In this document: in pieces, positions 52,904-61,465 of the stretch
Layout of the letters: every line of letters starts with the position of its first letter
How positions within the stretch are numbered: position 1 is the stretch's first letter
Assembly: GCA_029547185.1 (NCBI GenBank)
Contig: JAKPPU010000125.1
Location: forward strand, 89,918-153,917
Direction of reading: 5' to 3'
DNA: 64,000 nt
DNA from: Deltaproteobacteria bacterium
GTDB lineage: Bacteria; Desulfobacterota; Desulfomonilia; UBA1062
The notes under the pieces: model-generated
The model's input: the letters and a program-made list of their open reading frames with translations, nothing else
Database searches by the model: none
What the model was told of the DNA's origin: nothing
Program-made: the position numbers and the translations under genes

Positions 52904-53045
52904 TTCTTCCTCTTCGGGCATCCTTGTGCATCTGTTTTCACGATGCAATCATCTTATTCATTATACATCATACGACACGTCCATGGTCGTGCCGCGGCCC
53001 GGCCTTTGTTAAGCAGGGCAGTTCCGACGGCAAAGGAGAAATACA

Positions 53046-53537
53046 ATGGAACGAGGAAAACAGGGAAAAACCGGGGATCCGAGCCTGATCCATTCGAAGA
53101 TCGAGTGCGTCTCCTGCAGGGAGGAAGGGACGTTTCCCGCAATCGTCTACGATGTCAGCGGTGAGAGCGTCTGCCTCGTAACCGATCACGAGCTCAATCC
53201 GGATGAGGTCGTCTCCATCCATACATCGCAGGGAGCCCGGAAAAAAGATATCGCCGCCCGGATCAATGACAAAACCGGAACGGTGAAATGGTCGAAGCCC
53301 GTAGAGAGAAAAGACCGCAAACTGTACCTGGCCGGGCTAAGCCTGCCTCATGGCGAAAAGATTCAGGAAAAGGACCTCGATTCCTGCCAGATCTGCGGGA
53401 CCGCTACCGGTGAAGAAAACGCCTGCAGCACCCAGAGCTTCACATGGCTGTGCCCCCATTGCAATGAGGCGATAAACCGGCTTCCCAGGAAGCTCGAGGA
53501 GATCGTCGATGCCTACCTCAGCGGCAACCCGCTATAG
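53046..53537 (+). CDS. PilZ-like domain with C-terminal zinc ribbon
   Basis: 163 residues. The first 105 residues form a beta-rich domain ('FPAIVYDVSGESVCLVTDH', 'ARINDKTGTVKWSKPV', 'LYLAGLSLP') resembling PilZ, but its RxxxR motif is not clear, so c-di-GMP binding is uncertain. The end has 'CQICGTATGEENAC' and 'WLCPHCNEAI', two CxxC pairs fit for a zinc ribbon. GGAG lies 7-8 bases before the ATG. The 225 bases after it hold no gene I can support. Confidence 0.55.
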   Translation: MERGKQGKTGDPSLIHSKIECVSCREEGTFPAIVYDVSGESVCLVTDHELNPDEVVSIHTSQGARKKDIAARINDKTGTVKWSKPVERKDRKLYLAGLSLPHGEKIQEKDLDSCQICGTATGEENACSTQSFTWLCPHCNEAINRLPRKLEEIVDAYLSGNPL

Positions 53538-53762
53538 GCCGGGAGAAGGGGAAAGAAGCCGGAAAGGATGGGAGAAAGCACCGGCACCCTCTACCGCGTC
53601 GTGTCATATTCCTCTTCCACCCCTCGGCATCGTACGAACCGGTGATATAGGCTGTCACCCCTTCGTCGGGAGTATACTACAAACCGTCGTTCCCGGGCCC
53701 TGAATAAATGGTGAGAAGCATGCCAGCATCCGGATCGGATTAATAAAAAGCTTTACCTTTTA

Positions 53763-56700
53763 TCAGAAGCTGAACCCGATTCCTGCATTCAGGACTGCCC
53801 TGTCTCGACTCATACCAATTCCGGATGTAACACGGATATTTTCTGCAATGTCTCCTTTGAAGCCGACAGCCAATGCTTCTTCTTCCATGTATGTTCCGAC
53901 TCCGAGTCCAACGGAGAACTTCTTGCCCGGTACAGGGTCGGGGATGGCAGACATTGCGGAGACAGCGGCAATCCCGCTGTAAGCCTTCTGCAGCTGTCCA
54001 TAGTTCACGGCGTCATAGCGGTGTTTGCCGTCGGCTATGCCGGTCACCCGTACCGGTCTTCCCGTGGCATCATCGCTGAAGGTCGCGCCGTTGTCGTTCA
54101 AGGTCAGCATGGTGGAACTCGTGCCTCCGCTGATTACCGTCTGATCCGTTCCGACAATGATACCGTGGGTGTGGTTGGTATCGGGATTGACCACGGTGAG
54201 GCTGGCCGAATTTTCCTGCAGGCTCAGCTCTCCCCGGCCGTCCGTGCTCGTTGCATTCCGGTCAGCCGTCAGGGTGGCGCCGCTGTCGTTCAGGGTGAGC
54301 GTCGTGTAATCGGTGCCGTTGTTCAGGACGGTTTCCCGGGTACCTACTGTCAGTCCATGGGCCTGGTTATTCACCGGATTCACGACGGTGAGGCTAGCTG
54401 TGTCTTCCTGAAGGAGCAGAGAGCCGCGGCCATCTGAAACGTCGATGTTGCTGTCGGCAAAAAGCCCGACCGAGTTGTTGAGTCCGTCGACAGATACGCC
54501 GCTGTTGTTCACGACGATCCCGGATGCACTGTTGGGATTTGTACTGGTGAGATAGCCGTTCACGGTCAGGTCGCCGTCGACATACATCCGGCCGGTCACG
54601 ATCGTCCCGTAAGTCTGTGATGAAACAGCACCGTCCTTGTTCGTGTAGTAACGGTCGTCGCCCACTGTTATGCTGTTTTTCACGGAGTGATCGGTGTAGC
54701 TCATCCCGCTGTCGCTCTGGCTTGCCATGCTGACGCCGCTCCCATTGATGAAGAAGGTATGACCGCCCGCTGCAGTGCCGTTGCTGTCGACGGACAGGCT
54801 GTTGTTGATGGTTGCGGGACCATTGAGCGTAGCGGCCCCGGCCACATTCAGGGTACCGCCAACTGTGGCGTTATTCGCGATCGCTACGGAATTCAGGCTG
54901 GCAGCTCCTGAGGTCGTCAGGGTCGAGAGACTCGTATTACCGGTTACCGATAAGGTTCCGCCCACAGTGGCATTGTTCGTAATCGATGCCGAATTCAGTG
55001 TCGCCAAACCGGAGGTATTCAGGGTCGAGAGACTGGTATTACCGGTTACTGCCAGTGTCCCGCCAACTGTTTCATTTCCTCCGATGGAAGAATTGTTCGT
55101 TACCGACACTGAGTTCAGCGTCGCCAGTCCGGAAGTGGCCAAAGTGGAAAGATTCGTGTTGCCTGTAACGCTGAGGGTCCCGCCGACCGTCTCGTTTCCG
55201 CCGATGGCGGTATCGTTCGTTACCGACACTGAGTTCAAGGTTGCCAGACCGGAAGTGTTCAGTGCTGAAAGACTCGTGGTACCGGTTACTGCCAATGTCC
55301 CGCCTAAAGTTGTGTTCCCGGTCACTTCCAAAGTGCCGCCGACCGTCTCGTTTCCGCCAATGAAAGTGTCGTTCGTCACCGATACTGAATTCAGCGTAGC
55401 CAGGCCGGACGTATCCAAGGTGGAGAGACTGGTGTTTCCGGTTACGCTGAGGGTTCCACCCACTGTCTCGTTTCCACCGATGGCCGTGTTGTTCGTTACG
55501 GTCACCGAATTCAGCGTTGCCGCCCCTGAAGTGCTCAGGGTGGAGAGACTGGTATTGCCCGTCACCTCGAGGGTACCGCCGACCGTGGCATTATTGGTTA
55601 CCGATGCCGAGTTCAATGTCGCAGCACCTGAGGTACTCAAGGTCGAAAGGTTGGTGCTGCCCGTCACCTCGAGGGCTCCTCCCACAGTGGCACCGTTGGT
55701 TATCGAGGCCGAATTCAGGGTGGCAGCCCCTGAAGTACTCAGGGTAGTGAGGCTGGTATTCCCTGTTACGTCAAGAGTTCCGCCGATGGAAGTATTGTTG
55801 GTGACAGTAGCGGAATTCAATGTTGTAGTACCCGCGCTTAAGGTCCCTCCAATGGTGGTATTCCCTGCCACGCCGAGGGTGCCGCCGATGGAAGCGTCGT
55901 TGGTGACGGTAGCGGAGTTCAGTGTGGTAGCTCCGGCATTCAAGGTTCCGGATATAGTCGTGTTCCCGCCTATGGCGGCATCATTGGCGATGGTTGCTGA
56001 ATTGAGCGTCGTAGCGCCTGCACTCAGTGTCCCGTCTATCGTGACATTTCCGGTTACATCGAGGTTTCCGCCAACAGAGGCATCTGTAGTGACAGTAGCT
56101 GAATTCAGCGTTGTCGCTCCAGCATTCAGGGTACCGGTTACGGTCGCATTTCCCCCGACGGAAGCATCTGTGGTGATAGTCGCAGAGTTCAATGTCGTAG
56201 CACCCGCACTGAGCGTACCATCTACAGTAGCGTTTCCGGTCACGTCGAGATTCCCGCCTATACCCGCATCATTGGTGACGGTTGCTGAATCGAGCGTCGT
56301 ATCACCTGCTCTCAGTGTCCCGTCTACTGTCGCATTTCCGGTTACATCGAGGTTTCCGCCAATACCCGCATCATTGGTGACGGTAGCGGAATCGAGAGTG
56401 GTTGCCCCGGCATTCAATGTTCCGCTCACCGTGGTGTTTCCCGTTACGCCTAACGTCCCGCCCACTGTCGTGTTCCCGGTCACTCCAAGGGTTCCGCCGA
56501 CCGATGCATTGTTTGTAACGGTTGCAGAATTCAGCGTTGTCGCTCCTGCGCTCAAGGTTCCGGTAACGGTCGCATTTCCTCCTACGGAAGCATCATTGGT
56601 GATGGTTGCAGAATTCAGCGTTGTCGCCCCCGCGCTCAAGGTTCCTCCAATGGTGGTGTTTCCTGTCACACCGAGGGTACCGCCTACAGAAGTATCATTT

Positions 56701-57905
56701 GTGATAGTGGCCGAGTCCAGTGTGGTGGCTCCTGCGCTCAGAGTTCCGCTTACCGTCGCGTTTCCTCCCACGGACGCATCGTTCGTGATGGTGGCGGAAT
56801 CCAGCGTCGTGGCTCCCGCGCTTAAGGCTCCCCCGATGGTGGTATTCCCGGTTACGCCCAATGTCCCGCCTACCGATGCATTGTTCGTAACGGTTGCGGA
56901 GTTCAGTGTTGTCGCACCTGCACTCAAGGTACCGGTAACCGTCGCATTCCCGCCGACTGAAGCATCGTTGGTAATCGTTGCGGAGTTGAGCGTCGTTGCT
57001 CCTGCACTGAGTGTCCCGTCTACTGTCGCATTTCCGGTTACATCGAGGTTTCCGCCAACAGAGGCATCTGTAATGACAGTAGCAGAATTCAGCGTTGTCG
57101 CTCCAGCATTCAGGGTACCGGTTACGGTCGCATTTCCCCCGATGGAAGCATCTGTGGTGATAGTCGCAGAGTTCAGTGTCGTAGCACCCGCACTGAGCGT
57201 ACCATCTACAGTAGCGTTTCCGGTCACGTCGAGATTTCCGCCAATACTCGCATCCGTGGTGACAGTGGCGGAATTGAGCGTCGTGGTCCCGGCACTGAGA
57301 GCGCCTCCTATCGCGGTATCCCCTGTCACTCCCAGTGCTCCGGTTACTGTCGTATCGCCAGTCACTTCAAGCGTTCCGCTTATAGCCGTATTTCCCGCCT
57401 CCAGCGTTCCGGTTATGGTATTTCCGGTTACTTCCAAGTCCCCGGTCACTGCCGTATCGCCCGCATTCAGAGTCCCGGTAGTGGTACTCCCGGACACTGT
57501 CGTATCGCCGGTTATAGTCGTATTGCCGGTCACCTCGAGAGTACCGCCTACCGTGGCTCCGTTTGTGATTGTTGCCGAATCCAGGGTAGCTGTCCCTGAG
57601 GTGCTCAAAGTGGATAAGCTGGTGGTTCCGGTTACGTCGAGAGCACCGCCTACTGTAGCGTTCCCGGTCACGGAAAGATCGGTTTCAACCGTCGCCGAAT
57701 TGAGGGTTGCTGCACCCGAAGTGTCCAGAGTACTCAGGTTGGTGGCCCCGGTCACGTCAAGAGTCCCGCCTACTGTGGCGTTTTGATTCACGGTCAGGTT
57801 GTCGGCATCGACGTCTGCCGCCATCGAGACAGCGGGCAGGAACACAAGCGCGAGCACCACTACGATCACTCGTCGCATCGGAATCATGCAATCATTGAGC
57901 TTCAT
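53763..57905 (-). CDS. Giant repetitive trimeric autotransporter (YadA-anchor) adhesin
   Basis: 1380 residues. Signal peptide (cleavage near residue 29-30, VSMA-AD). Residues about 37-1020 are repeats of 28 and 34 residues such as 'AGATTLNSATVTNDASVGG' followed by 'TLGVTGNTTIGG'; these favour a beta-roll or beta-solenoid. After a short linker, two similar modules start 'DGRGSLLLQEDTASLTVVN' and 'DGRGELSLQENSASLTVVN'. The end ('GRPVRVTGIADGKHRYDAVNYGQL', abbreviated, to a final aromatic 'GIGFSF') is a YadA-like neck and barrel anchor. ATG at 57905 follows GGGAGGAAAGATC. It probably forms a trimeric surface fibre for adhesion or biofilm. A secreted partner gene lies 24 bases upstream. Confidence 0.88.
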   Translation of the reverse strand: MKLNDCMIPMRRVIVVVLALVFLPAVSMAADVDADNLTVNQNATVGGTLDVTGATNLSTLDTSGAATLNSATVETDLSVTGNATVGGALDVTGTTSLSTLSTSGTATLDSATITNGATVGGTLEVTGNTTITGDTTVSGSTTTGTLNAGDTAVTGDLEVTGNTITGTLEAGNTAISGTLEVTGDTTVTGALGVTGDTAIGGALSAGTTTLNSATVTTDASIGGNLDVTGNATVDGTLSAGATTLNSATITTDASIGGNATVTGTLNAGATTLNSATVITDASVGGNLDVTGNATVDGTLSAGATTLNSATITNDASVGGNATVTGTLSAGATTLNSATVTNNASVGGTLGVTGNTTIGGALSAGATTLDSATITNDASVGGNATVSGTLSAGATTLDSATITNDTSVGGTLGVTGNTTIGGTLSAGATTLNSATITNDASVGGNATVTGTLSAGATTLNSATVTNNASVGGTLGVTGNTTVGGTLGVTGNTTVSGTLNAGATTLDSATVTNDAGIGGNLDVTGNATVDGTLRAGDTTLDSATVTNDAGIGGNLDVTGNATVDGTLSAGATTLNSATITTDASVGGNATVTGTLNAGATTLNSATVTTDASVGGNLDVTGNVTIDGTLSAGATTLNSATIANDAAIGGNTTISGTLNAGATTLNSATVTNDASIGGTLGVAGNTTIGGTLSAGTTTLNSATVTNNTSIGGTLDVTGNTSLTTLSTSGAATLNSASITNGATVGGALEVTGSTNLSTLSTSGAATLNSASVTNNATVGGTLEVTGNTSLSTLSTSGAATLNSVTVTNNTAIGGNETVGGTLSVTGNTSLSTLDTSGLATLNSVSVTNDTFIGGNETVGGTLEVTGNTTLGGTLAVTGTTSLSALNTSGLATLNSVSVTNDTAIGGNETVGGTLSVTGNTNLSTLATSGLATLNSVSVTNNSSIGGNETVGGTLAVTGNTSLSTLNTSGLATLNSASITNNATVGGTLSVTGNTSLSTLTTSGAASLNSVAIANNATVGGTLNVAGAATLNGPATINNSLSVDSNGTAAGGHTFFINGSGVSMASQSDSGMSYTDHSVKNSITVGDDRYYTNKDGAVSSQTYGTIVTGRMYVDGDLTVNGYLTSTNPNSASGIVVNNSGVSVDGLNNSVGLFADSNIDVSDGRGSLLLQEDTASLTVVNPVNNQAHGLTVGTRETVLNNGTDYTTLTLNDSGATLTADRNATSTDGRGELSLQENSASLTVVNPDTNHTHGIIVGTDQTVISGGTSSTMLTLNDNGATFSDDATGRPVRVTGIADGKHRYDAVNYGQLQKAYSGIAAVSAMSAIPDPVPGKKFSVGLGVGTYMEEEALAVGFKGDIAENIRVTSGIGMSRDRAVLNAGIGFSF
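54840..57800. repeat. 84/102-bp coding repeats
   Basis: The passenger of the autotransporter gene consists of about 30 near-tandem units of 84 and 102 bases in alternation. Some blocks are almost identical: about 200 bases at 56043-56258 recur at 57027-57242, offset 984 bases (328 codons), with only a handful of changes. This implies recent expansion by recombination. The region is prone to assembly error and to length variation between strains. Confidence 0.85.
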
Positions 57906-57929
57906 GATCTTTCCTCCCTTCGCAATCTT

Positions 57930-58505
57930 TCAGCGAACGACTTCTTTTTTGATTACGACACAACCGCTGCCTGCCGGCATCAGAAAAACCCGCACGGTGG
58001 GCGAACCTGCAAGCACGACAATATTTTTCAACAAGTTCCGTTCCGGCTTCATGTCAGGAAAGTACTTCTGCATCGCTTCTTTGCAGCTCATTGGCAGGAA
58101 GACAACCTCGTCATAGATTGCATCGCACCCGTTCGAAAGATTCGGGGCAAAACTCTCGCTTGCATACGCCGTTAAGGAATCTTTGCTCTGGATCTCCATG
58201 GATACGGAAAACATGCTCCGATCGGGCTGGGATGAAGGAAGAAAGAGATAAAAACCTGTATCCTTTGCATCGGAAGTAATGAAATTACTCACCTGGTTGA
58301 CACGGCTCGCACAGGTGAGAATGCCTGTCTTCACGACAGCCTGGGTAATTGAGTTCACCCCTGATGGAACGGGTCCGGCCGATTTCTGCTGTTGGACCGG
58401 CTGAGAATCGGCTCCAAAAGCCAATGGAGCCTGCAGGATGCACAATCCGGCTATGCTCACCGACAGACATACCAGGAATATCCGGGAAAAATGGTAGCGT
58501 ATCAC
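57930..58505 (-). CDS. Exported protein next to the autotransporter, unknown
   Basis: 191 residues. GTG start with GGTGGAGG 6-8 bases upstream. Signal peptide 'FLVCLSVSIAGLCILQAPLAFG' (abbreviated), then a low-complexity Gln/Pro segment and a domain with 'CASRVNQVSNFI', 'FYLFLPSSQPDRSMFSV', 'CDAIYDEVVFLPMSC' and 'VVLAGSPTVRVFLMPAGSGC'. Four cysteines could form two disulfides. I do not recognise a family. Located 24 bases before the autotransporter start on the same strand, it is a candidate assembly or stability partner in the periplasm. Confidence 0.72.
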   Translation of the reverse strand: MIRYHFSRIFLVCLSVSIAGLCILQAPLAFGADSQPVQQQKSAGPVPSGVNSITQAVVKTGILTCASRVNQVSNFITSDAKDTGFYLFLPSSQPDRSMFSVSMEIQSKDSLTAYASESFAPNLSNGCDAIYDEVVFLPMSCKEAMQKYFPDMKPERNLLKNIVVLAGSPTVRVFLMPAGSGCVVIKKEVVR

Positions 58506-58863
58506 AGAATACCTCCACCAGAATCATTCGTAATTTGTTGTTTTCTTGATAAAATCATCTCGAATATTACATCGGTATTCTGATCATTGATCGTTAACAA
58601 TAATACAGTATATTGAAACGAGTATTCGGCGCCTGGGGATGTTGAGCAGATGCAGCACGGAAAGCGGAGAAAAACCGGCATGCAAAGGATACCGTGCCGG
58701 TCTGCCAGAGCGGGCCTTACAGGGAGTTCTCTCTTGAGAGCCCTGATGATCCGAAGTACCGAACCCATTGAAAAAGGTTACCCTAATCCGCATTCTATAT
58801 ATAAACTGAGATCCATGATATTTAAGAGATACGGGAGCGTAAGATGAGCTCGTGAGGGAGAAA
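58506..58863. other. Intergenic 358 bp between divergent genes
   Basis: No gene supported. AT-rich near the autotransporter operon (many TATA-like stretches at 58550-58620), with TGATCA and ATTG...CAAT palindromic elements around 58585-58605 that may bind a regulator. A TATATATAAA stretch at 58795-58804 probably belongs to the promoter of the DUF2769 gene. Confidence 0.35.
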
Positions 58864-59154
58864 ATGCCCAAAGTCGATTTCATAAAAGAAAATATCTCGC
58901 GGTGCCTGTGCGGGGAATGCCCGGTCCAGGTCAAGAGCAAGTGCGCCCACGACCTGTATGAGAAGGCGAAAAAGATAGAAGGCATGCCCGCGCCGGAGCA
59001 GGTGCCCGGCATGTACTGCTCGTCCGGCAAGGCGACGTGCACCGATCTCGATGCCGTGCAGCAGTGTTTTTGCCCGGGATGCCTCGTCTGGGCCGATTAT
59101 GGCCTGTCATCGAACCACTACTGCATACGGGGAAGCGCCGAGAAAAAGGGGTAA
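58864..59154 (+). CDS. DUF2769 family small cysteine-rich protein
   Basis: 96 residues beginning 'MPKVDFIKENISRCLCGECPVQ'. Cysteines are arranged as C-x-C-x-x-C near the start, then 'CAHDL', 'YCSSGKATCTD' and 'CFCPGCLVWADYGL', a pattern of DUF2769 proteins that are common in methanogens and deltaproteobacteria. The many Cys suggest metal or Fe-S binding, unproven. ATG at 58864 is chosen because the family starts with this segment and AGGGAG lies just upstream; GTG 58852 is possible. Confidence 0.8.
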   Translation: MPKVDFIKENISRCLCGECPVQVKSKCAHDLYEKAKKIEGMPAPEQVPGMYCSSGKATCTDLDAVQQCFCPGCLVWADYGLSSNHYCIRGSAEKKG

Positions 59155-59410
59155 GCCGGGACCCACACCTTTTATCGTCCGGAAGACTGCCGATTTCCCC
59201 CTCTCGTAATGACCGGCTGGAGCACTATCATCACGGGGTTGATTTCTCTAAAAATGAAAGTTGCGGAGTCCACGAAATTATAATCTCCTCGACTTTCAAT
59301 CATCTATGGCAGGTGTGAAGATTAGTTCAATTCAGTGCTTGCCATCCGCCGCAAAGCGTGGTTCTATGCGAGTTAAGAGCACTCTGGGTAATACGCAAAA
59401 GAGAGGGCAT

Positions 59411-59668
59411 ATGATCACCTTTAGATCTTCAGCAAGCAACAGTTCACTGTATCAGGTCTTCGAGGATGAAAATCTTATCGGGTATGTCCGGGTACAGAGA
59501 AGCACGACGTGCGACAAGTACCAGGCATCGACCTACCATGACGGGAAAGAGGAGAACTGCGGAAAGCTCTTCGACACCCCCCAGGATGCCCTGCAAGTAA
59601 TCGTGAGGCTCATGGGGAAGGTCGGCAAGGCAAAAAGCAACGCATCCAAGGTTTTTGTCCCAGCATAA
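59411..59668 (+). CDS. Small hypothetical protein
   Basis: 85 residues. 'MITFRSSASNSSLYQVFEDE' and 'LIGYVRVQRSTTCDKYQASTY' suggest a small beta-sheet protein; the C-terminal half is a helix 'DTPQDALQVIVRLMGKVGKA' with a basic end. ATG follows GAGAGGG. I recognise no family. The 256 bases upstream, to the DUF2769 gene, hold no other gene. Confidence 0.6.
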   Translation: MITFRSSASNSSLYQVFEDENLIGYVRVQRSTTCDKYQASTYHDGKEENCGKLFDTPQDALQVIVRLMGKVGKAKSNASKVFVPA

Positions 59669-60064
59669 GCCGGATCTCGAGCCCGGCATCATTGAGGGGT
59701 AGCCTGGACTGACGGCCCGGCTCGTCCTGTGCCGAGACACCCGAAGGGCAGGGCTGCCAAACGGCCCGGCCGGCCTTGCCGCAATCGCTAACACGGCGTC
59801 AGCTTCCGGACTTCAATCCCGGGATCACCTCTGTCGGAAACCTCACCCGTCTTATATATCCCCGTGAGCGTCCAGGGGATGAGGATCTGAGATATCGCCG
59901 ATATCGTGCTCGGGTTTGCCGTTCTGGCCGCCGCGCTTGCCAGGCTCGGCGTGAGGAAAATCTCTCCTTCCACGTATGAATGAAGGGCTGGCGGAAACGG
60001 CTGTCCCGGGCAGCGCGAGCCTGGCCGGAATTGATTATGAGCCTCATGAACATATACAATTTCT
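59669..60064. other. Intergenic 396 bp
   Basis: No gene supported. A short hairpin (GCCGG...CCGGC, 59671-59689) follows the stop of the small gene and could end its transcript. The rest shows GC-rich coding-like sequence on the minus strand ('NPSTISAISQILIPWTLTGI' at about 59840-59900) that may be a decayed gene; I could not identify it. Confidence 0.3.
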
Positions 60065-61345
60065 ATGGCTCACACTACCACCCTGGCGGGTTATTCCCGC
60101 TTAGTGGACCGTCTCAATCGTTTTCCGCAGGGTGCACCGCCTTCAGAGACCCTCTACAGCATTCTGAAAATGCTTTTCAGTGAGAAGGAAGCTGAGCTGG
60201 TATCCCGTCTGCCTCTGCGGCCCTTCACTGCTCAAGCTGCAAGCCGGGTCTGGAAGATGAGCCTGGGGGAGACACGGAAGATTCTGGATGAGCTGGCCGA
60301 CAGGGCAGTACTGGTTGATTTCGATCAGGATGGGCATTCCGTTTATGTGCTTCCGCCACCCATGGCAGGGTTCTTCGAATTCTCGCTGATGCGCGTCCGG
60401 AATGAAATCGATCAGAAAGCCCTGAGTGAGCTGTATTACCAGTACCTGAATGTGGAAGAGGATTTCATCAGGGACCTGTTCATGCAGGGAGAGACTCAGC
60501 TTGGCCGGACCTTTGTCCATGAGCCTTCGCTGCCTCAGGGTAACAGCTTGCACGTCTTCGATTATGAACGATCTTCGGAAGTGATCAAGAACGCTTCTTG
60601 TAGAGCTGTCAGCCTCTGCTACTGCCGTCACAAGATGCATCATCTGGGCAGGGCCTGTGATGCGCCGCCGGATATCTGCATGACCTTCGGCGCTCCTGCA
60701 GAATCGCTGATCAGGCATGGCATTGCACGGAAAGTGGATGCAGCCGAAGGGCTGGACCTGCTGCAGACAGCTCATGAGCATGGCCTGGTCCAGATCGGCG
60801 AGAATGTCCGGGAGAGCCCGAATTTTATCTGCAACTGCTGCAAGTGCTGCTGCGAAGGCTTGCTCGCAGCGCGCAGGTTTGCCGGAGCGGTCTGCATTCA
60901 TACCACCAATTATATCCCGGAGATAAACGAGGCCTCCTGCACGGGATGCGGGAAATGCAGAGAAGCCTGCCCGGTGGATGCCATCGAAGTGGTTTCCTCG
61001 GTAAGGCCCGGGAACCCGGCGATCAAGAGGGCGAATCTCGATGAAAGGCGATGTCTCGGGTGCGGCATGTGTGTCCGATCGTGCTCAAAAGGATTCATCA
61101 AGCTGAAACCCCGCCCTGAAAGGGTCATCACGCCTTTGAACGGAGCACACAGGGCAGTCGTGATGGCTATAGAGCGAGGCAAATTGCAGAACCTCATTTT
61201 TGACAACCATGCCTTATGGAGCCACCGTGCACTTGCAGGTGTTTTAGGTGCCGTCCTGAAACTTCCTCCGATTAAACAACTGCTCGCCGGCCGTCAGCTG
61301 AAATCAAGATACCTGGAGAAGCTGATACGGCTTGCAAAGAGATGA
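60065..61345 (+). CDS. 4Fe-4S protein with N-terminal winged helix
   Basis: 426 residues. The first 110 residues look like a winged helix ('KEAELVSRLPLRPFTAQAASR' in part, then 'LGETRKILDELADRAVLVDF'). The middle has 'CYCRHKMHHLGRACDAPPDIC' (abbreviated) and a dense cluster 'CNCCKCCCEGLL'. Two [4Fe-4S] ferredoxin motifs follow: 'CTGCGKCREACPVDAI' and 'CLGCGMCVRSCSKGFI'. The combination suggests an electron-transfer protein with a DNA- or protein-binding part. No strong ribosome binding site before ATG 60065. Such proteins recur in deltaproteobacteria, with no known job. Confidence 0.78.
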   Translation: MAHTTTLAGYSRLVDRLNRFPQGAPPSETLYSILKMLFSEKEAELVSRLPLRPFTAQAASRVWKMSLGETRKILDELADRAVLVDFDQDGHSVYVLPPPMAGFFEFSLMRVRNEIDQKALSELYYQYLNVEEDFIRDLFMQGETQLGRTFVHEPSLPQGNSLHVFDYERSSEVIKNASCRAVSLCYCRHKMHHLGRACDAPPDICMTFGAPAESLIRHGIARKVDAAEGLDLLQTAHEHGLVQIGENVRESPNFICNCCKCCCEGLLAARRFAGAVCIHTTNYIPEINEASCTGCGKCREACPVDAIEVVSSVRPGNPAIKRANLDERRCLGCGMCVRSCSKGFIKLKPRPERVITPLNGAHRAVVMAIERGKLQNLIFDNHALWSHRALAGVLGAVLKLPPIKQLLAGRQLKSRYLEKLIRLAKR

Positions 61346-61465
61346 TTGGGCGGGACCCCAAATGCATTTTGATCAGGAAAGAGTTGATCATGTTTTTCCG
61401 ATAACTTATCCGAACAGGTATGGCGGCCGGGATGAATGATGTGAGCTTATCCCGGCCATGCCGCA

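Noticed and set aside
54775..57786. A plus-strand open frame of about 1000 codons
   Set aside because: It is antisense to the autotransporter; the repeats keep stops out of this frame. The product is low-complexity Val/Pro/Ser/Thr sequence with no signal, anchor or binding site.
53763..57905. CRISPR-like repeat array
   Set aside because: Repeats are 84/102 bases, imperfect, in frame and coding; there are no short identical repeats with unique spacers and no cas genes.
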